64,000 nucleotides of DNA from Breviolum minutum Mf 1.05b.01 (GCA_000507305.1 DF239345.1:50767-114766), one strand, 5' to 3'; shown: positions 37,201 to 43,948, counted from the stretch's first letter. Translations and numbers: made by a program. Notes: a model not told the origin generated them from the sequence alone.

Positions 37201-38337
37201 ATATCTGGGTGAACAATCGGTCAATCAACACTTAGATTTTTTGCCAAAATGCTGGAGGGTTATATACCCGGTTAACCATATTACAGGACCGACTTTTACT
37301 TTCTAAGCATTCTTTTGACCTCAGCTAAGGTCACAAAAGTAGACATTCCTTGATTTTGACATCGTAAACAGTGACGCCATCCTGGCCGTCTCAGTCTCCT
37401 TGTCTGACAAGGAGGGTAACTTCACCTTCTTCAGTGCATAGACCTCCCAGGGAAGCTCCAAAGCTCTTCACCACCACAAACAACGTTTGAACGACCCATG
37501 CCTCATTGTCTGCAACGCGGAGGACCTGAGGCTCACTCGATTACAAAATTGCTTGCTTTTTTTTTCAAGATAGTTCCCGTGCCTGCATACCCTGTAGACC
37601 TGCAACTTTCCTTTAAAACACGCATCATATCCTCAGAATCCGCATTGAGAGCAAATTGGCTTCATCTTCTTCATCATCATCAACAACTCAGCATTTGAAC
37701 TGGACGGCTGTTGAAAAAAGTTAAAACATTGATCTTTAAGATGACCTCTGACGATCTAGAAGTTCCAAGGGCACCTTGTAGACTGCTGAGTATGCACCCT
37801 CACCCAAGAGCGCAAGCCTGAAGGTGGATCAAACAACACTTTTGGAAATGCAATTCTGATGTTAAACACACCCTCAACTTCTGGTGGGAATACATATCAT
37901 AACAATTTATAACATCAATTAACCTGTCATCAATATGTCCACTATGGTTTTATCTTCATATTGTTTCTACAGTTCCAGAAGCAAAAGAAACAACATGGTG
38001 GTGTTCCCAAGGCTTTCCCGACCTACATGTGGTCAAATACGACAGTTGGCATTTCACAATGACCACTTACTCAACTACAAGGTGCACATGAGAAAGATTC
38101 CTGGATAGGGAAAGACTTGGAGATGCCTGGGATGTTTTCTTAGAGCTCCTTACAAACGCCAGTGTAACCATCATCATCATCATCATGAATCATCATCATC
38201 ATCATCATCATCATCACATTGCTTTGATGGCATTCCTCTAAACACAACTAGTAACTAGATACTTGCAAGACCTCCAAGTAATTTTCCCAAAGATGCTGAA
38301 CATAATCCACCATTCCAAGCTGTACTCCCCCTCGGAA
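4912..38337 (-). CDS. NEK-type (NIMA-related) serine/threonine kinase, split gene
   Basis: Protein kinase assembled from twelve small exons. In order they encode YVQHLWENYLE (38272-38337), the glycine loop LALLGEGAYSAVYK (37775-37817), VLRVADNE (37502-37525), the ATP-lysine strand VYALKKVK (37399-37443), EKQNALNE with the helix-C Glu (21430-21453), VRLLASVCHDNVVAYKE (21250-21300), AFWDDKTRCLCIVQE (20144-20216), DVHIKNNDVEAT (20079-20114), ALHDLRILHRDLK (6235-6274), ANVFLSQSRDG (5677-5710), LIAKLGDFN (5260-5287) and VSKVAKRG to TGTPYYASPE (4912-4980). Almost all joins are in phase. DFG is DFN, as in several protist NEKs, and the third loop glycine is Ser. Known NEKs act in mitosis, basal bodies and flagella. 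Not found: an exon between the first two, about 12-15 residues before ALHD, and everything after SPE. A giant tripartite gene is inferred; the family assignment is firm. Confidence 0.85.
6275..8502. other. Spacer between ZC3H15 and the kinase C-lobe exons
   Basis: Part of the second kinase intron. Holds C-rich runs near 6430-6450 and 6518-6533. A plus-strand open frame ends in LYATKLLSVLLDVCEQMDSK near 8260. A possible minus exon near 7650 (VWKGTMKLKLL, donor GTATGA) was seen. No family was recognised. The missing kinase exon before HRDLK may be here or near 20 kb. Confidence 0.4.
8503..9729 (-). CDS. ZC3H15: ZC3H15 acidic C-terminal exons
   Basis: 9559-9729 encodes 57 residues with an Asp/Glu run (DEGEEDEDEEDEEDADGDGD) and ends in INEKLFL. 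8503-8588 encodes EEELPDDLDGDEVIDVADM and stops at TAG. Joined, they match the family ending (DENLF then an acidic DLDEL stretch). The sequence just upstream of the last exon also reads VPPEKRFLQEEEL in the same frame, so a longer last exon is possible. Confidence 0.75.
8503..19256 (-). CDS. ZC3H15: ZC3H15 / DFRP1 orthologue (DRG1-binding protein)
   Basis: Orthologue of ZC3H15 (DRG family regulatory protein 1), a cytosolic protein that binds and stabilises the translation GTPase DRG1. Recognised from the N-terminal KEKIAVDKTFGLKNKNKSK (the family's KTFGLKNK signature), VQKYIKSITNNAAG, KELQKAALMNSLF, IEEIIEERRAALP, TPVTLETFKAWKDRK, MSGRDLFTYDASLFKDEE and an acidic C-terminus, all in the family's order. 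The start is MPPKAPVDK at 19256, like the MPPKK start of animal homologues. About 330 residues were located in 15 exons (human protein: 426). The CCCH zinc-finger region expected between 14680 and 12536 was not found. The gene lies within one kinase intron on the same strand. Exon ends are eye-estimated. Confidence 0.85.
9854..12536 (-). CDS. ZC3H15: ZC3H15 DRG1-binding (DFRP) domain exons
   Basis: 12450-12536 (LEDVEAEVAPDSRPIEEI then EERRAALPP), 11912-11962 (GTPVTLETFKAWKDRK), 11316-11343 (EKREAERLE), 10887-10975 (VEQERLENAKK then GLVGMSGRDLFTY), 10321-10353 (DASLFKDEEGA) and 9854-9896 (SADEYDEREEDPQE). The order matches the family's ETFxxWKxxK and MSGRxLF motifs. The 11316 end implies a GA donor. 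The 11912/11343 join and the 10321/9896 join need the G at the junction to be shared, or a slightly shorter second exon. Confidence 0.82.
12037..12083. repeat. (ATG)n microsatellite
   Basis: Uninterrupted ATG/GAT trinucleotide run, reading as poly-Asp or poly-His in translation. It lies in a ZC3H15 intron. Confidence 0.92.
13281..13380. mobile_element. Inverted-repeat element, family 2
   Basis: Starts AACTAGTTGGTGGTTTCAAC and ends in TTTGAAACCACCACCCAG. The interior has CTTCCCCAAGTAGGGATGAA. Related copies at 53594-53661, 54560-54665, 63327-63427 and about 18980-19065. Lies in a ZC3H15 intron. Confidence 0.7.
13675..13779 (-). CDS. ZC3H15: Uncertain exon inside the ZC3H15 gene
   Basis: Open minus-strand segment of 35 codons with a strong donor (TTG|GTAAGG). 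It contains FIKAEDKVFWVDDAE and IRCHL and sits where the second zinc-finger region should be, but the Cys residues of that finger are absent. The plus strand is equally open (IIHPKDLVFGLDEKKQLQ) with a donor after ATACGAG, so even the strand is not settled. Confidence 0.25.
14680..16658 (-). CDS. ZC3H15: ZC3H15 exons 4-7
   Basis: 16586-16658 (DAKQKELQKAALMNSLFN, GC donor), 16117-16157 (RAFDPVAKKKAKQ, GT donor), 15380-15424 (AEEDAIAAGKKLKDE, GC donor) and 14680-14740 (VKKDIIEGVANTIRLTNPKT, GT donor). The first three are phase-compatible with each other. The last fits the segment that precedes the first zinc finger in homologues but is less conserved. Confidence 0.72.
17576..17700. repeat. (GTT/GTG)n microsatellite
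   Basis: Imperfect GTT and GTG trinucleotides, just downstream of ZC3H15 exon 3. Frames reading poly-Val, poly-Cys, poly-Gln or poly-Asn here are repeat artefacts. Confidence 0.92.
17741..19256 (-). CDS. ZC3H15: ZC3H15 exons 1-3
   Basis: Exon 1 (19201-19256, MPPKAPVDKAKQKERDTR) ends at AG|GCAGTG. Exon 2 (18165-18246) follows acceptor TTTATTTCAAG, holds KTFGLKNKNKSK and ends at AAG|GCCTGC. Exon 3 (17741-17794) holds VVQKYIKSITNNAAG. Exons 1-2 and 2-3 join in phase only if the GC donors are used. Exon 3 ends either at GGT|GC or at the AAAG|GC site. Confidence 0.8.
18980..19065. mobile_element. Inverted-repeat element, family 2 (diverged)
   Basis: CTTGGTGGTTTCAACTCATC at one end and TTGAAACCACTATATACC at the other. 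It lies in ZC3H15 intron 1. Confidence 0.5.
20079..21453 (-). CDS. NEK kinase, middle exon block (helix C to hinge)
   Basis: Four exons. 21430-21453 (EKQNALNE) could extend upstream, because the frame stays open. 21250-21300 (VRLLASVCHDNVVAYKE) ends at a GC donor, GAG|GC. 20144-20216 gives the hinge strand CLCIVQECADA. 20079-20114 (DVHIKNNDVEAT) ends at a strong GTATGG donor. The third-to-fourth join needs a GA donor inside the third exon (after CYL), so its exact end is uncertain. NALNEVRLLASV is a NEK hallmark. Confidence 0.82.
20370..20456. repeat. AT-rich simple repeat
   Basis: TATATA and AAATAGATAAATATAT units; no coding content. Confidence 0.8.
20769..20879. mobile_element. Palindromic foldback element, family 3
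   Basis: CATATGGGTGTTTCCTTAAA-TGGTGGTACC at one end and GGTACCACCA-TTTTAGGAAACCCCCATATG at the other, about 30-base inverted repeats around a 50-base loop. It lies in the kinase intron between 21250 and 20216. Part of the same end occurs near 57878. Confidence 0.75.
21967..22209 (-). CDS. Possible Cys/His-rich exon
   Basis: Open minus-strand frame containing RHGRRCKYTHLASIASQC then PANCRFHVLERH, ending in STKDIEE at a strong donor (GAA|GTAACG). CKYTH recalls the end of a CCCH finger but the full C-x8-C-x5-C-x3-H spacing is not met. It is upstream of the ZC3H15 start, so it is not simply that gene's missing finger. The exact exon start is not determined. Confidence 0.25.
   Translation of the reverse strand: MPQNYCCYKLRHGRRCKYTHLASIASQCKHSQRSPKPANCRFHVLERHDTERSTKDIEEVTSFRHNLIMCLILSTCLSKS
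25690..26511 (-). CDS. Pentatricopeptide repeat (PPR) protein
   Basis: Single uninterrupted frame. Helical PPR repeats are visible at about residues 86-120 (ending AFRAAEEMKRRGVVMD), 122-158 (CYAALIEAAL then ALETFRQM), 161-195 (HNEFISACGFANQWEHAVDL) and 196-223 (AYFSVVRSC then ALLMLKEMEM). The last two are very like repeats that are abundant in dinoflagellate PPR proteins. PPR proteins bind organellar RNA for processing or editing. Residues 5-17 come from a poly-C/poly-A tract and the first Met lies in a duplicated block, so the real start is probably Met41 (26391) or Met72 (26298), or an upstream exon joins. No introns, unlike its neighbours. No organelle targeting peptide is evident. Confidence 0.75.
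   Translation of the reverse strand: MLMFIPPSSPPPPKKKKTSVGWHRSVLAPCDLPLKPTSWLMELNLIPKGGTEYQWWTHSLQDVTLQHSGDHMAKEQMLKDPSMTIKRHYLRLMCNLGKKGRCTQAFRAAEEMKRRGVVMDVSCYAALIEAALHVSSIDLALETFRQMRTELGKNTTLPEETHNEFISACGFANQWEHAVDLLRDLRSKHVVPQTSAYFSVVRSCCRCRQYPMALLMLKEMEMHSQSHYQAAQELRLELVEVLPNGHWKTWERSRAQDHPLTTWESKNDSHRAN
26462..26486. repeat. Poly-T/poly-G homopolymer junction
   Basis: A T run (read as poly-A on the minus strand) followed by a G run of 13. It lies within the 5' part of the PPR frame, so indels here would change the predicted N-terminus. Confidence 0.85.
26493..26974. repeat. 238-bp direct duplication flanking a single N
   Basis: Bases 26493-26730 recur essentially identically at 26737-26974, with one N at 26731 between them. 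The first copy ends GAAGAAATCC and the second continues into unique sequence. This is the pattern of two overlapping contigs joined end to end. Confidence 0.93.
27070..27201 (+). CDS. Unidentified internal exon
   Basis: Acceptor TGCATTTTCAG, 44 codons (VVGNEISEKTSNTWTTFGEP then LLDLGTPQAKQQSCVRAV), donor AAG|GTCC. The minus strand is also open over part of it (AWLGGFQDPAELAPQKLSR), so the strand is not certain. Confidence 0.4.
27817..27882 (-). CDS. Unidentified exon
   Basis: Acceptor CTGATAGGAAG followed by AVITTVSGEVAPRRWIFKRP-EQ. A GA donor (CAG|GATTCC) would end it, but the frame stays open to about 27754. Confidence 0.35.
28836..29947 (+). CDS. Unidentified three-exon gene fragment
   Basis: Three exons join in phase. 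28836-29086 (83 codons, acceptor TTTCCCCAG, donor GAG|GTGAGA) contains QMLLGPMLAYVTYHLTPLCW and a Glu/Asp-rich end. 29418-29499 (acceptor TTGTCCTCAG) reads VSPLPRPYDVTFQLLDFTVQ then NLHVDLV. 29858-29947 (acceptor CTACCACCAG, donor GAAC|GTAAAA) reads Pro-rich RPKTPDPQLAAWGGPPVELP. Consistent phases across two introns support a real plus-strand gene opposite to the host kinase. No family recognised. Confidence 0.5.
29711..29800. mobile_element. Inverted-repeat element, family 4 (diverged)
   Basis: ATCCATGTATGGTATATCTA at the left and an inverted relative (ATATACCAGGACCATGGAT) at the right. It lies in the second intron of the 28836-29947 gene. Better copies at 52110-52185 and about 59195-59272. 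Confidence 0.5.
30195..30306. mobile_element. Inverted-repeat element, family 7
   Basis: TACCCTCCAGGAAATTCACAT at the left and ATATGTTAAATTCCCTGGAG at the right; relative of 3587-3675. Confidence 0.6.
31036..31167 (+). CDS. Unidentified internal exon
   Basis: Acceptor CTTACTACAG, 44 codons including SNLNQLPTVDATNSRLAFIL and GKAYRAGSSEDGEFFQQKPE, donor GAG|GTG. It could continue the 28836-29947 gene, but the phase requires another exon between them. Confidence 0.45.
32075..32200. other. Exon-like segment, strand ambiguous
   Basis: Minus strand: acceptor CAGCTTCTCCAG then FNVMTLDASNNGKLSQQLVV and TGA. Plus strand: ASRVITLKPGEAVTNQ with a GTCACA donor. Both look coding; only one can be. Confidence 0.3.
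33012..33100. repeat. (AG)n microsatellite with an N
   Basis: AG/GAGA repeats interrupted by GGA and ATAGAG, with an undetermined base at 33052. Confidence 0.92.
33253..33617 (-). CDS. Small two-exon gene, 57 residues, unknown
   Basis: Exon 1 from ATG at 33617 reads MAAMFRALSVEE and ends at 33580 with a GC donor (GAGGT|GCAACG). Exon 2 (33253-33388, acceptor AGTTTTCCCCAG) reads FAIDFVTPNNPKTLVVTLLP then EQFQEEARRRIPLEP and ends KRAS-TGA. The two join in phase only with the GC donor. The 191-base intron contains the inverted repeats of a short element. Alternatively exon 2 is the last exon of a longer gene. No family recognised. Confidence 0.45.
33703..33800. repeat. AT-rich simple repeat
   Basis: TATATATA runs with short interruptions. 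Confidence 0.85.
34150..34325. repeat. (CAT)n microsatellite
   Basis: Imperfect CAT/CAC trinucleotides with a CATCCA sub-block at 34228-34248. Poly-Asp, poly-Met and poly-His frames here are artefacts. Confidence 0.93.
35064..35238 (-). CDS. Unidentified exon, helical and charged
   Basis: Acceptor GCTTGTTGTAAG, then WPDLWMKDSKDEKMGDAITT, FLQEEAGRLKHIQDVTEKHR and DLCGKDALLVTYDAQKR, probably ending at a GC or GT-less junction (AGG|GGC). Strongly coding composition with likely long helices. No family recognised. It lies inside the first giant kinase intron, on the same strand. Confidence 0.5.
36157..36285 (-). CDS. Possible terminal exon or 42-residue ORF
   Basis: From ATG at 36285: MERWRTPSPVVDLFVCRGEA then STSLEEIEKTLAELKHLE and TGA. 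An acceptor-like CAACCAG lies just upstream, so this may be the last exon of a minus-strand gene. The SLEEIEKTLAELKHLE part predicts a helix. Confidence 0.4.
   Translation of the reverse strand: MERWRTPSPVVDLFVCRGEASTSLEEIEKTLAELKHLETTSP
36594..37068 (-). other. Exon-like segments, unassigned
   Basis: Minus-strand frames GLRVTTITPKILTE (donor GAA|GTAGGC), LPFTKTFNGALITIDFHES then stop, and MNCLKVVRHTRDPLPDGMLI (donor TTG|GTAACG). Splice-like signals are present but phases were not reconciled and no family is recognised. Confidence 0.3.
37399..38337 (-). CDS. NEK kinase, 5' exon block (glycine loop and ATP lysine)
   Basis: Four exons. 38272-38337 has acceptor CCCTTAG and donor GAG|GTC and may hold the start Met (MVDYVQ). 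37775-37817 carries the nucleotide-binding loop GEGAYSAV, with donor AAG|GTG. 37502-37525 is a 24-base microexon (VLRVADNE) with a GC donor (GAG|GC). 37399-37443 carries YALKKVK with the catalytic lysine and ends at a GA donor (AAG|GAG). The last three exons and the next one at 21453 join in phase, giving an uninterrupted N-lobe. The first and second do not match in phase, so at least one short exon between them is missing. Confidence 0.8.
38168..38216. repeat. (CAT)n microsatellite
   Basis: CAT trinucleotides interrupted by GAAT, within the kinase intron next to the first listed exon. Confidence 0.9.
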
Positions 38338-40810
38338 CTAAGGGTCCCACTGCTTGAAGTCTGACAAGCCGGTCGATCCCCCTTGGTACTTATTTGGCCT
38401 GGCATGGTTGACATCAAAGGGGATGGGTCTGGAGCAGATACGGTCAGTAGGAACAACCAACCAACCACCAACCAAACAAAAAAAAAACACAGGCACAGCA
38501 CCATCAACAGTGTGAACATACGCCCTATACTAAGTTCACTAATTATACTAACTACTTCCTGACCTAAAACTTGAGGAGGTTCGAGGTTTCAGGCTGCCTG
38601 GAGGTGTTGCTTTCAAGATCCCATGAGAGGCCGTTGATTGTATAGATGCATGAAAAAAGGATGATCACGCATTCTTGTTTCGAAGGTGTACCTTTACATT
38701 CATATCGGTACAAAAAATCCAGTATAATATGAACTGTGTATAATACAAATAGTACAAATATGTTTTCCTAAATTAGATTAGGTCTAACACATCCGAGTTA
38801 TAGGTAAAATAAACTTCAACAAAGACCCTGGTTTCCTTCAACTTGTTGGATACACACTTACAATATACAATATACCAGATGCAAAACAACTCCCATGTTA
38901 GGGGATTATCATGGCCCCTTACTGTCTGCACCACCTTTCACCACTGTCCCAAGGGTGTTAACGGTCGCCTTTCGAAAGGCATCGTCTGAGGCTTTTTTTC
39001 AACCGAGCCGAGGTGGCAGAAACGGTAAAATACAAAGATAGATTATAGCAACTTTTATGGGTTGGGTTTTTAAAGGGACTCATTTGGTAGAACTTTGAAT
39101 TTGGTAGGTGTTTTATGGTGTTTGGGCTGAGTTTGCTGAAATGGAATCAGTTGGAATGGAGATGACTTGAGATTTAGATGGATTTGGATTAAAAGAGATG
39201 TGCTTGGGCAAGATTGTGGTCTTAAATCTTGCTGCAGGGAATTTTGCAACTGGGACTGTGGGTCACTTGTTGCATCATTGGCTAAACTTGTCCGGAAGGA
39301 ACTTAAGGATGGTACCACGTAGCAGGGCCACATTTCATGTGGACGATTCTGATGTCTATATTCAACGATGCTTACTTGCATATTATGTTTCTATAATTTT
39401 TGAGTATGGCTCAAATTTGCAGATTGACTACCTCGGTACGTAAACACCCGGGAGCAAAGACAAACTGCTGGGAAGTACGTGGCGTCTTGTTTTGCTGGTT
39501 TTGTCAATCTAAAGTTAAATGACCGCGGTGCATCCATGTCATGCTCCACTATGTTTGAAAGTAGCAGTTGGGAGTTTCTACCAAAAAATTACCGTAAAAA
39601 AACAGGCACATACAACTATGGGATAGTATGCAAAGGCACCAAAACATCAGCACGAACACAGTTGTCTTTATCAGCAGCATGATCCTCAGTCAATTGTCTA
39701 TTGCTGGTTCAGGTTATCTAAGGAACCAAACGAAGTGGAATTTCATGGTACGTATTGTGGCAACCTGCATAGAATATTTACACAATCAACCACCAACCGT
39801 AGCCACTGATTAAGATCCGCCACCGATTCCCACCCACAAAAAAACACAATCTTTTCGATTGTGTTCGGCGCTGCGTGACATTGGCCCTCTTGGTTAGGCC
39901 CTTCCGTAAGCAGTATCTACCTCAAACTGTACCTTTTCCGCTGAGATCTTTTGATCCATCTCTTGTGCCTCAAAATGCGATGCAAACCAAATTGGATTCA
40001 AAGCTTGAACTTCAAGAACTTGTTTCATGTAATTCACATGATTGAATTCATGCATTTCAAAAACACCGAGTTCAATTTTTTGCTGGTTGCCTTCGAAAAA
40101 ATGTCTTTGCCCATTATTCCTGGGTCATCTAAGCTTATTGAGATGAAGGGGTCATAATAAGCTTTAATATATCAACTGTTTTTTTTGTTTCTCCTTGCGT
40201 CTGACCGGGGAATACTTATGGGAGAGTACTTGACTGGATGCAAATCTTACCCCTAGAGATGAGCATTCACGGAGTTGAAACGGGTTTGAAAGCACCACAA
40301 AAAAATCCCTGTGGAGTTGCCACATTTGACAACAGAAAAAATGTGTGTCGCCCATAGTGGGGTCAGTATACTAGAGGCTCAACACTCAAGTACTCTGCCT
40401 TCGCGGTTTCAAAAAAAAAGAAGGATTAGGCATGTCTTCAATATTCGACAAACAGTCATCTTTTAAAGGCTGCAGGCCGCTATCACTTGAATACATAAAT
40501 CAGAATGAGTAGATGACTCAAGCAAGTAAAGGACCAATGTGGATCCCATTCCATCTCAACACTCAATCCATCAAGCTGTTTTTTGATGAAAAACAGGAAG
40601 GGAGGCAATGGTCCAAAATAGATGTGCAATCACATACCTGAAAAACGAGTGTTGAACACGTATAATTGATGCACCTTTTGTGTTGCATATTACATGTACT
40701 GTATATGATCCCTGTATAATCGTGCAAATAGAAATAAAACGGTATCCATACTCTTTGTTCGATGTAATAGATGAATTGACTGTACAGCAAGCAGTGCCAA
40801 GTAACTAAAC
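38338..40810. other. No supported gene upstream of the kinase
   Basis: The kinase promoter and any further 5' exon should be here but are not recognisable. A plus-strand frame at 39198-39443 (KIVVLNLAAGNFATGTVGHL) is open, with no splice support. The rest is A/T-rich with nothing further seen. Confidence 0.4.
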
Positions 40811-40862
40811 CAAAGGCAAAGTCCGTGACTTCTTTCGTCAGTTGACCCATTTCGATTATCTC
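40811..40862 (-). CDS. Unidentified small exon
   Basis: Acceptor GGATGTTTACAG, 17 codons EIIEMGQLTKEVTDFAF, donor TTTG|GTTTAG. A second minus-strand frame is also open here. Confidence 0.35.
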
Positions 40863-41763
40863 CTGTAAACATCCGCAGAATCGTGGCTTTCCACGTGCCA
40901 AAACTGGGAAATTCTCGCTAAGTCATGCTAAGTCTAGCTTTCTTCACATTGTCGGTATAGTTTCAAGATATTCGGACATGATTTACAATTTACACTTTTG
41001 CTAAACAAACAAGATGATGTTGATCAAATCAATCAACTAAATCGAATAATTTACATATGAACTCAACTTGTACCTTCAAAGTGTCACAAATGAGTTCGAC
41101 ATGCAAATCATGTTTTTTCAAAGTCGCTAGACCAACACCTTCTTTCTACGGAAAAGATGATTTGGAAACGGGATTTTCTTGGATTTGCTTTTCAATGGTA
41201 CATCGACATTAAAGGAATACATATCATATGAATAAATGCTTTACTTGTTCAATCATCTCCAGCAAATCAAATAAATTGCGGCAATTCGTTCATGTGACTT
41301 GGTCGATGCTAAAATTTATCTTCAACTGGCGCTGCTTTCAATAATCCAGCACTCCCGGCTTATTGCGCTGGCCCAAAAGGGACTTAAAAAGGATAGTGTC
41401 TGTCAATCTTGTCTCCACTTTCAATCGACTATGTTTCAATGTACTGTATTGTTGCACCATGGAAAATTTACATGGAACCGAAAAATTAAAATGGAGGCTT
41501 GTAAGATGAGTTTCCTTTTCAATTTGGTGATTTTTAAGTTCCATGTTAATTTTCAGGGGTGTATGGGCCATAATGTTATGATATTCTATGTTTTTCCTTC
41601 CCCTCCCCGTCCTGCAAGACATCTCCAGGGTTAAGTTGCACTTCCCCTGGCCAGGACAAGTTGCTTCATATGCTGCGCCACATCACAATTTTAGGCGCGG
41701 TTTGTTTGCAACAAATGTTGGTCCAAAACAATCTCCACATTTTACACACCTTCTTGACTGACC

Positions 41764-42717
41764 CTCAACAAATCATGGCATTGCCCATGGGGAATTCTGG
41801 CCGCCTTCGAAGAGATTGAGCAACTGCTCTCGGACTGGAAGTTGCCCATAGACCAAGGTAAACGCCTGAAAAATCGTCGTCGTTTTTGGTGGATGACATG
41901 TTTTTTCCACGGCAAGTTGTGGGTGAGCCTCATGATACCTTTATATACCTTTATATGGTTCCTGATATGTGTTGCACATTTCACGTTGTGTAGGTGTGAA
42001 TCATCTTTATGAATCTCTATGAATGGTATAATGGTATTATGGTATTAGGTTCTGATTACGACAAATGGATGAATGCATATTAAGATTCAAATGAGAATTA
42101 ATTGTCTTATGCATTGTGTCACTGCATTGTTCTTTAAATTTCTCTTCAGCATTGATTGCGGTGCTGCTTGGTGTCCAAACTCCAACTTCAGCTGGGGACA
42201 GCTGCGCTGGCTGTGAGTTACAAAGTAGTCAAAGGGGAAATTTCAGCATTCCTCTAATTATGCAAAACCTCCCCCATATGGTTAAGAAGAATGACACACC
42301 ACCTGTTGAACATACACACAGACTAAGATATATCCACACGTAAATATGCTCAATGTCATGCGCAAACGAGGTTTAAACCCTGGATAGTCAGAAACGAAAT
42401 CCCGAATAGTCATCTCTTGAAGAATTTACATTGTAGATGTTCTTTGCAACATCCTGAAATCGATCTATTTTCCAAAACAATCATAGCTCATCGGAAATCA
42501 GAAGATCTTCAAAATTGCCCTCACCTTTCCAAACACTTCATCATCTTCATCCCATCTCATCTAATATGTATCGTCTCAGTCATGCCCAGTTGTTCCCATC
42601 TTTCAGCTGGACCTGTCGTTGCAGGAAGGTGTGATGTTTCTGCAAGGTCCTCGCATATGCCAAGTTCACCACATCCGCAGTCTCCAGATTTTCCGGCAAC
42701 AAGCTGAATCTCAGCAG
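41764..42717 (+). CDS. Unidentified three-exon gene fragment
   Basis: First segment up to 41857 reads HCPWGILAAFEEIEQLLSDW then KLPIDQ, with donor CAAG|GTAAAC; its 5' boundary has no clear AG acceptor. Second exon 42150-42212 (acceptor AATTTCTCTTCAG) reads LIAVLLGVQTPTSAGDSCAG with donor GGCT|GTGAGT and joins in phase. A third, 42607-42717 (acceptor CCATCTTTCAG), reads LDLSLQEGVMFLQGPRICQV then HHIRSLQIFRQQAESQQ with donor CAG|GTAGTG, but is out of phase with the second, so an exon is missing or an alternative frame applies. No family recognised. Confidence 0.5.
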
Positions 42718-43092
42718 GTAGTGCTTGTGGAAATCGCAACCAAAAAAAAAGAGGCAAATATGTAAAAATGTAAATATAGTTTAACTCACAGGTAGGTGAT
42801 TTAGGTAGGTGAATCAACAAAATCAACGACATGTAGTTAAATGGCTACATATAATTCATGTAATATAATTTAAAGTTTTCAGCACCTGTGAGGCCTACGG
42901 TACTTGGGATGGTCTGCCCACAGAGATCCCAAGTGGTGATTGCAAATTGGACTGGTTATAAGGCATATATGCATATCTCAGTAGAAAACAACACAACTTC
43001 GGGGGGGGGGACTAATGATCGCCACGATGTTTCACCACTTGTTATATATAACGCTTGATCCTCCCAGCGGAAAATTAGAATAACTAAGCTCT

Positions 43093-43252
43093 CAATTGAG
43101 CCACGAAAAAAAAACCTCTTACTTTCCATATCTTTCCATTATCCTGGTTGTTCATGGGTGATCCTTATAATAGCTTATTATAATCCCTATTTAATTGGGT
43201 GGTATAATCCCGTATAAACCCCGAACAACCGGTTTTTTTCACTGCTCAATTG
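43093..43252. mobile_element. Inverted-repeat element, family 6
   Basis: CAATTGAGCCACGAAAAAAA at the left and GGTTTTTTTCACTGCTCAATTG at the right. The interior contains GGTGGTATAATCCCGTATAA and a small palindrome TTATAATAGCTTATTATAA. A related half is at 36297-36392. Confidence 0.7.
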
Positions 43253-43271
43253 ATTGATCCAATTCTCTACT

Positions 43272-43412
43272 TCAGATCTTCCCCTTGTTGTCAAGGTACA
43301 GCTCGGAGAGAAAACTGAGATTTCTTGCCACCCAAAGGTTCGCCATTGCCACTGAGTCATCTGCATACTCCTTAAGGATGTTGGTGGTACGGGATTGGAT
43401 ATGCCATCGAAC
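43272..43412 (-). CDS. Unidentified terminal exon
   Basis: Acceptor GATTGTTCACAG followed by 46 codons: VRWHIQSRTTNILKEYADDS, VAMANLWVARNLSFLSELYL, DNKGKI and TGA. Coding composition is strong and the acceptor is clean. No family recognised. Confidence 0.6.
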   Translation of the reverse strand, partial: VRWHIQSRTTNILKEYADDSVAMANLWVARNLSFLSELYLDNKGKI

Positions 43413-43499
43413 CTGTGAACAATCAGTGCTTGTAGTTTGGTAAGGTCTCAAAGTTTATCAAAAAATGTATGGCTATTACCTTTCAAATGAATTTCATTA

Positions 43500-43556
43500 T
43501 CCTCCTCTGCCTCCTCCTCCTCCTCCTCATCATCATCATCATCATCATCATCACCA
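43500..43556. repeat. (CTC/CAT)n microsatellite
   Basis: CTCCTC followed by CATCAT trinucleotides, then TCATCATTCATCATT-type imperfect repeats up to about 43640. Confidence 0.88.
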
Positions 43557-43948
43557 GTCATCATGCTTCTTGATGATTTATTACTCATCATTCATCATTC
43601 ATCATGATCATGAACAGTCATTCATCATTCATGATTCACCGTTTCAATACTGCACTCAGGAACAATTGTACACAACCCTGTTGTACACCCTGTTGTACAC
43701 CAAATGGTTGATTGCAGGGGTGCCATATTCACCTGCAAAGAACGGATGAATAAAACATCACGTTCCCTTTGGCCAGTTTGCTATTTCAAAAAAGTTACAA
43801 GAACCCTGAACCAGAATCAATTCATTGTTAACCACGAGCCAACTGATTCGATAGATGTGATGTAACAAATTCCAGTATCCTGAGATGCTCAACATGGATG
43901 GTGGTTGCCCTCATCACAATTATAATGATGAGATGCCTTTTTTTTTGC

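Larger units (their letters stand above)
21454..37398. other. First giant kinase intron (about 15.9 kb)
   Basis: Lies between the in-phase kinase exons 37399-37443 and 21430-21453. Besides the entries listed separately it holds an 11-codon exon-like segment with a perfect GTAAGT donor at 23658-23690 (minus, ASHWDRKQAGL), a TC repeat at 24901-24919, and long A/T-rich stretches (22.3-23.0, 24.0-25.6 and 28.1-28.7 kb) where I see no gene. Confidence 0.65.
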
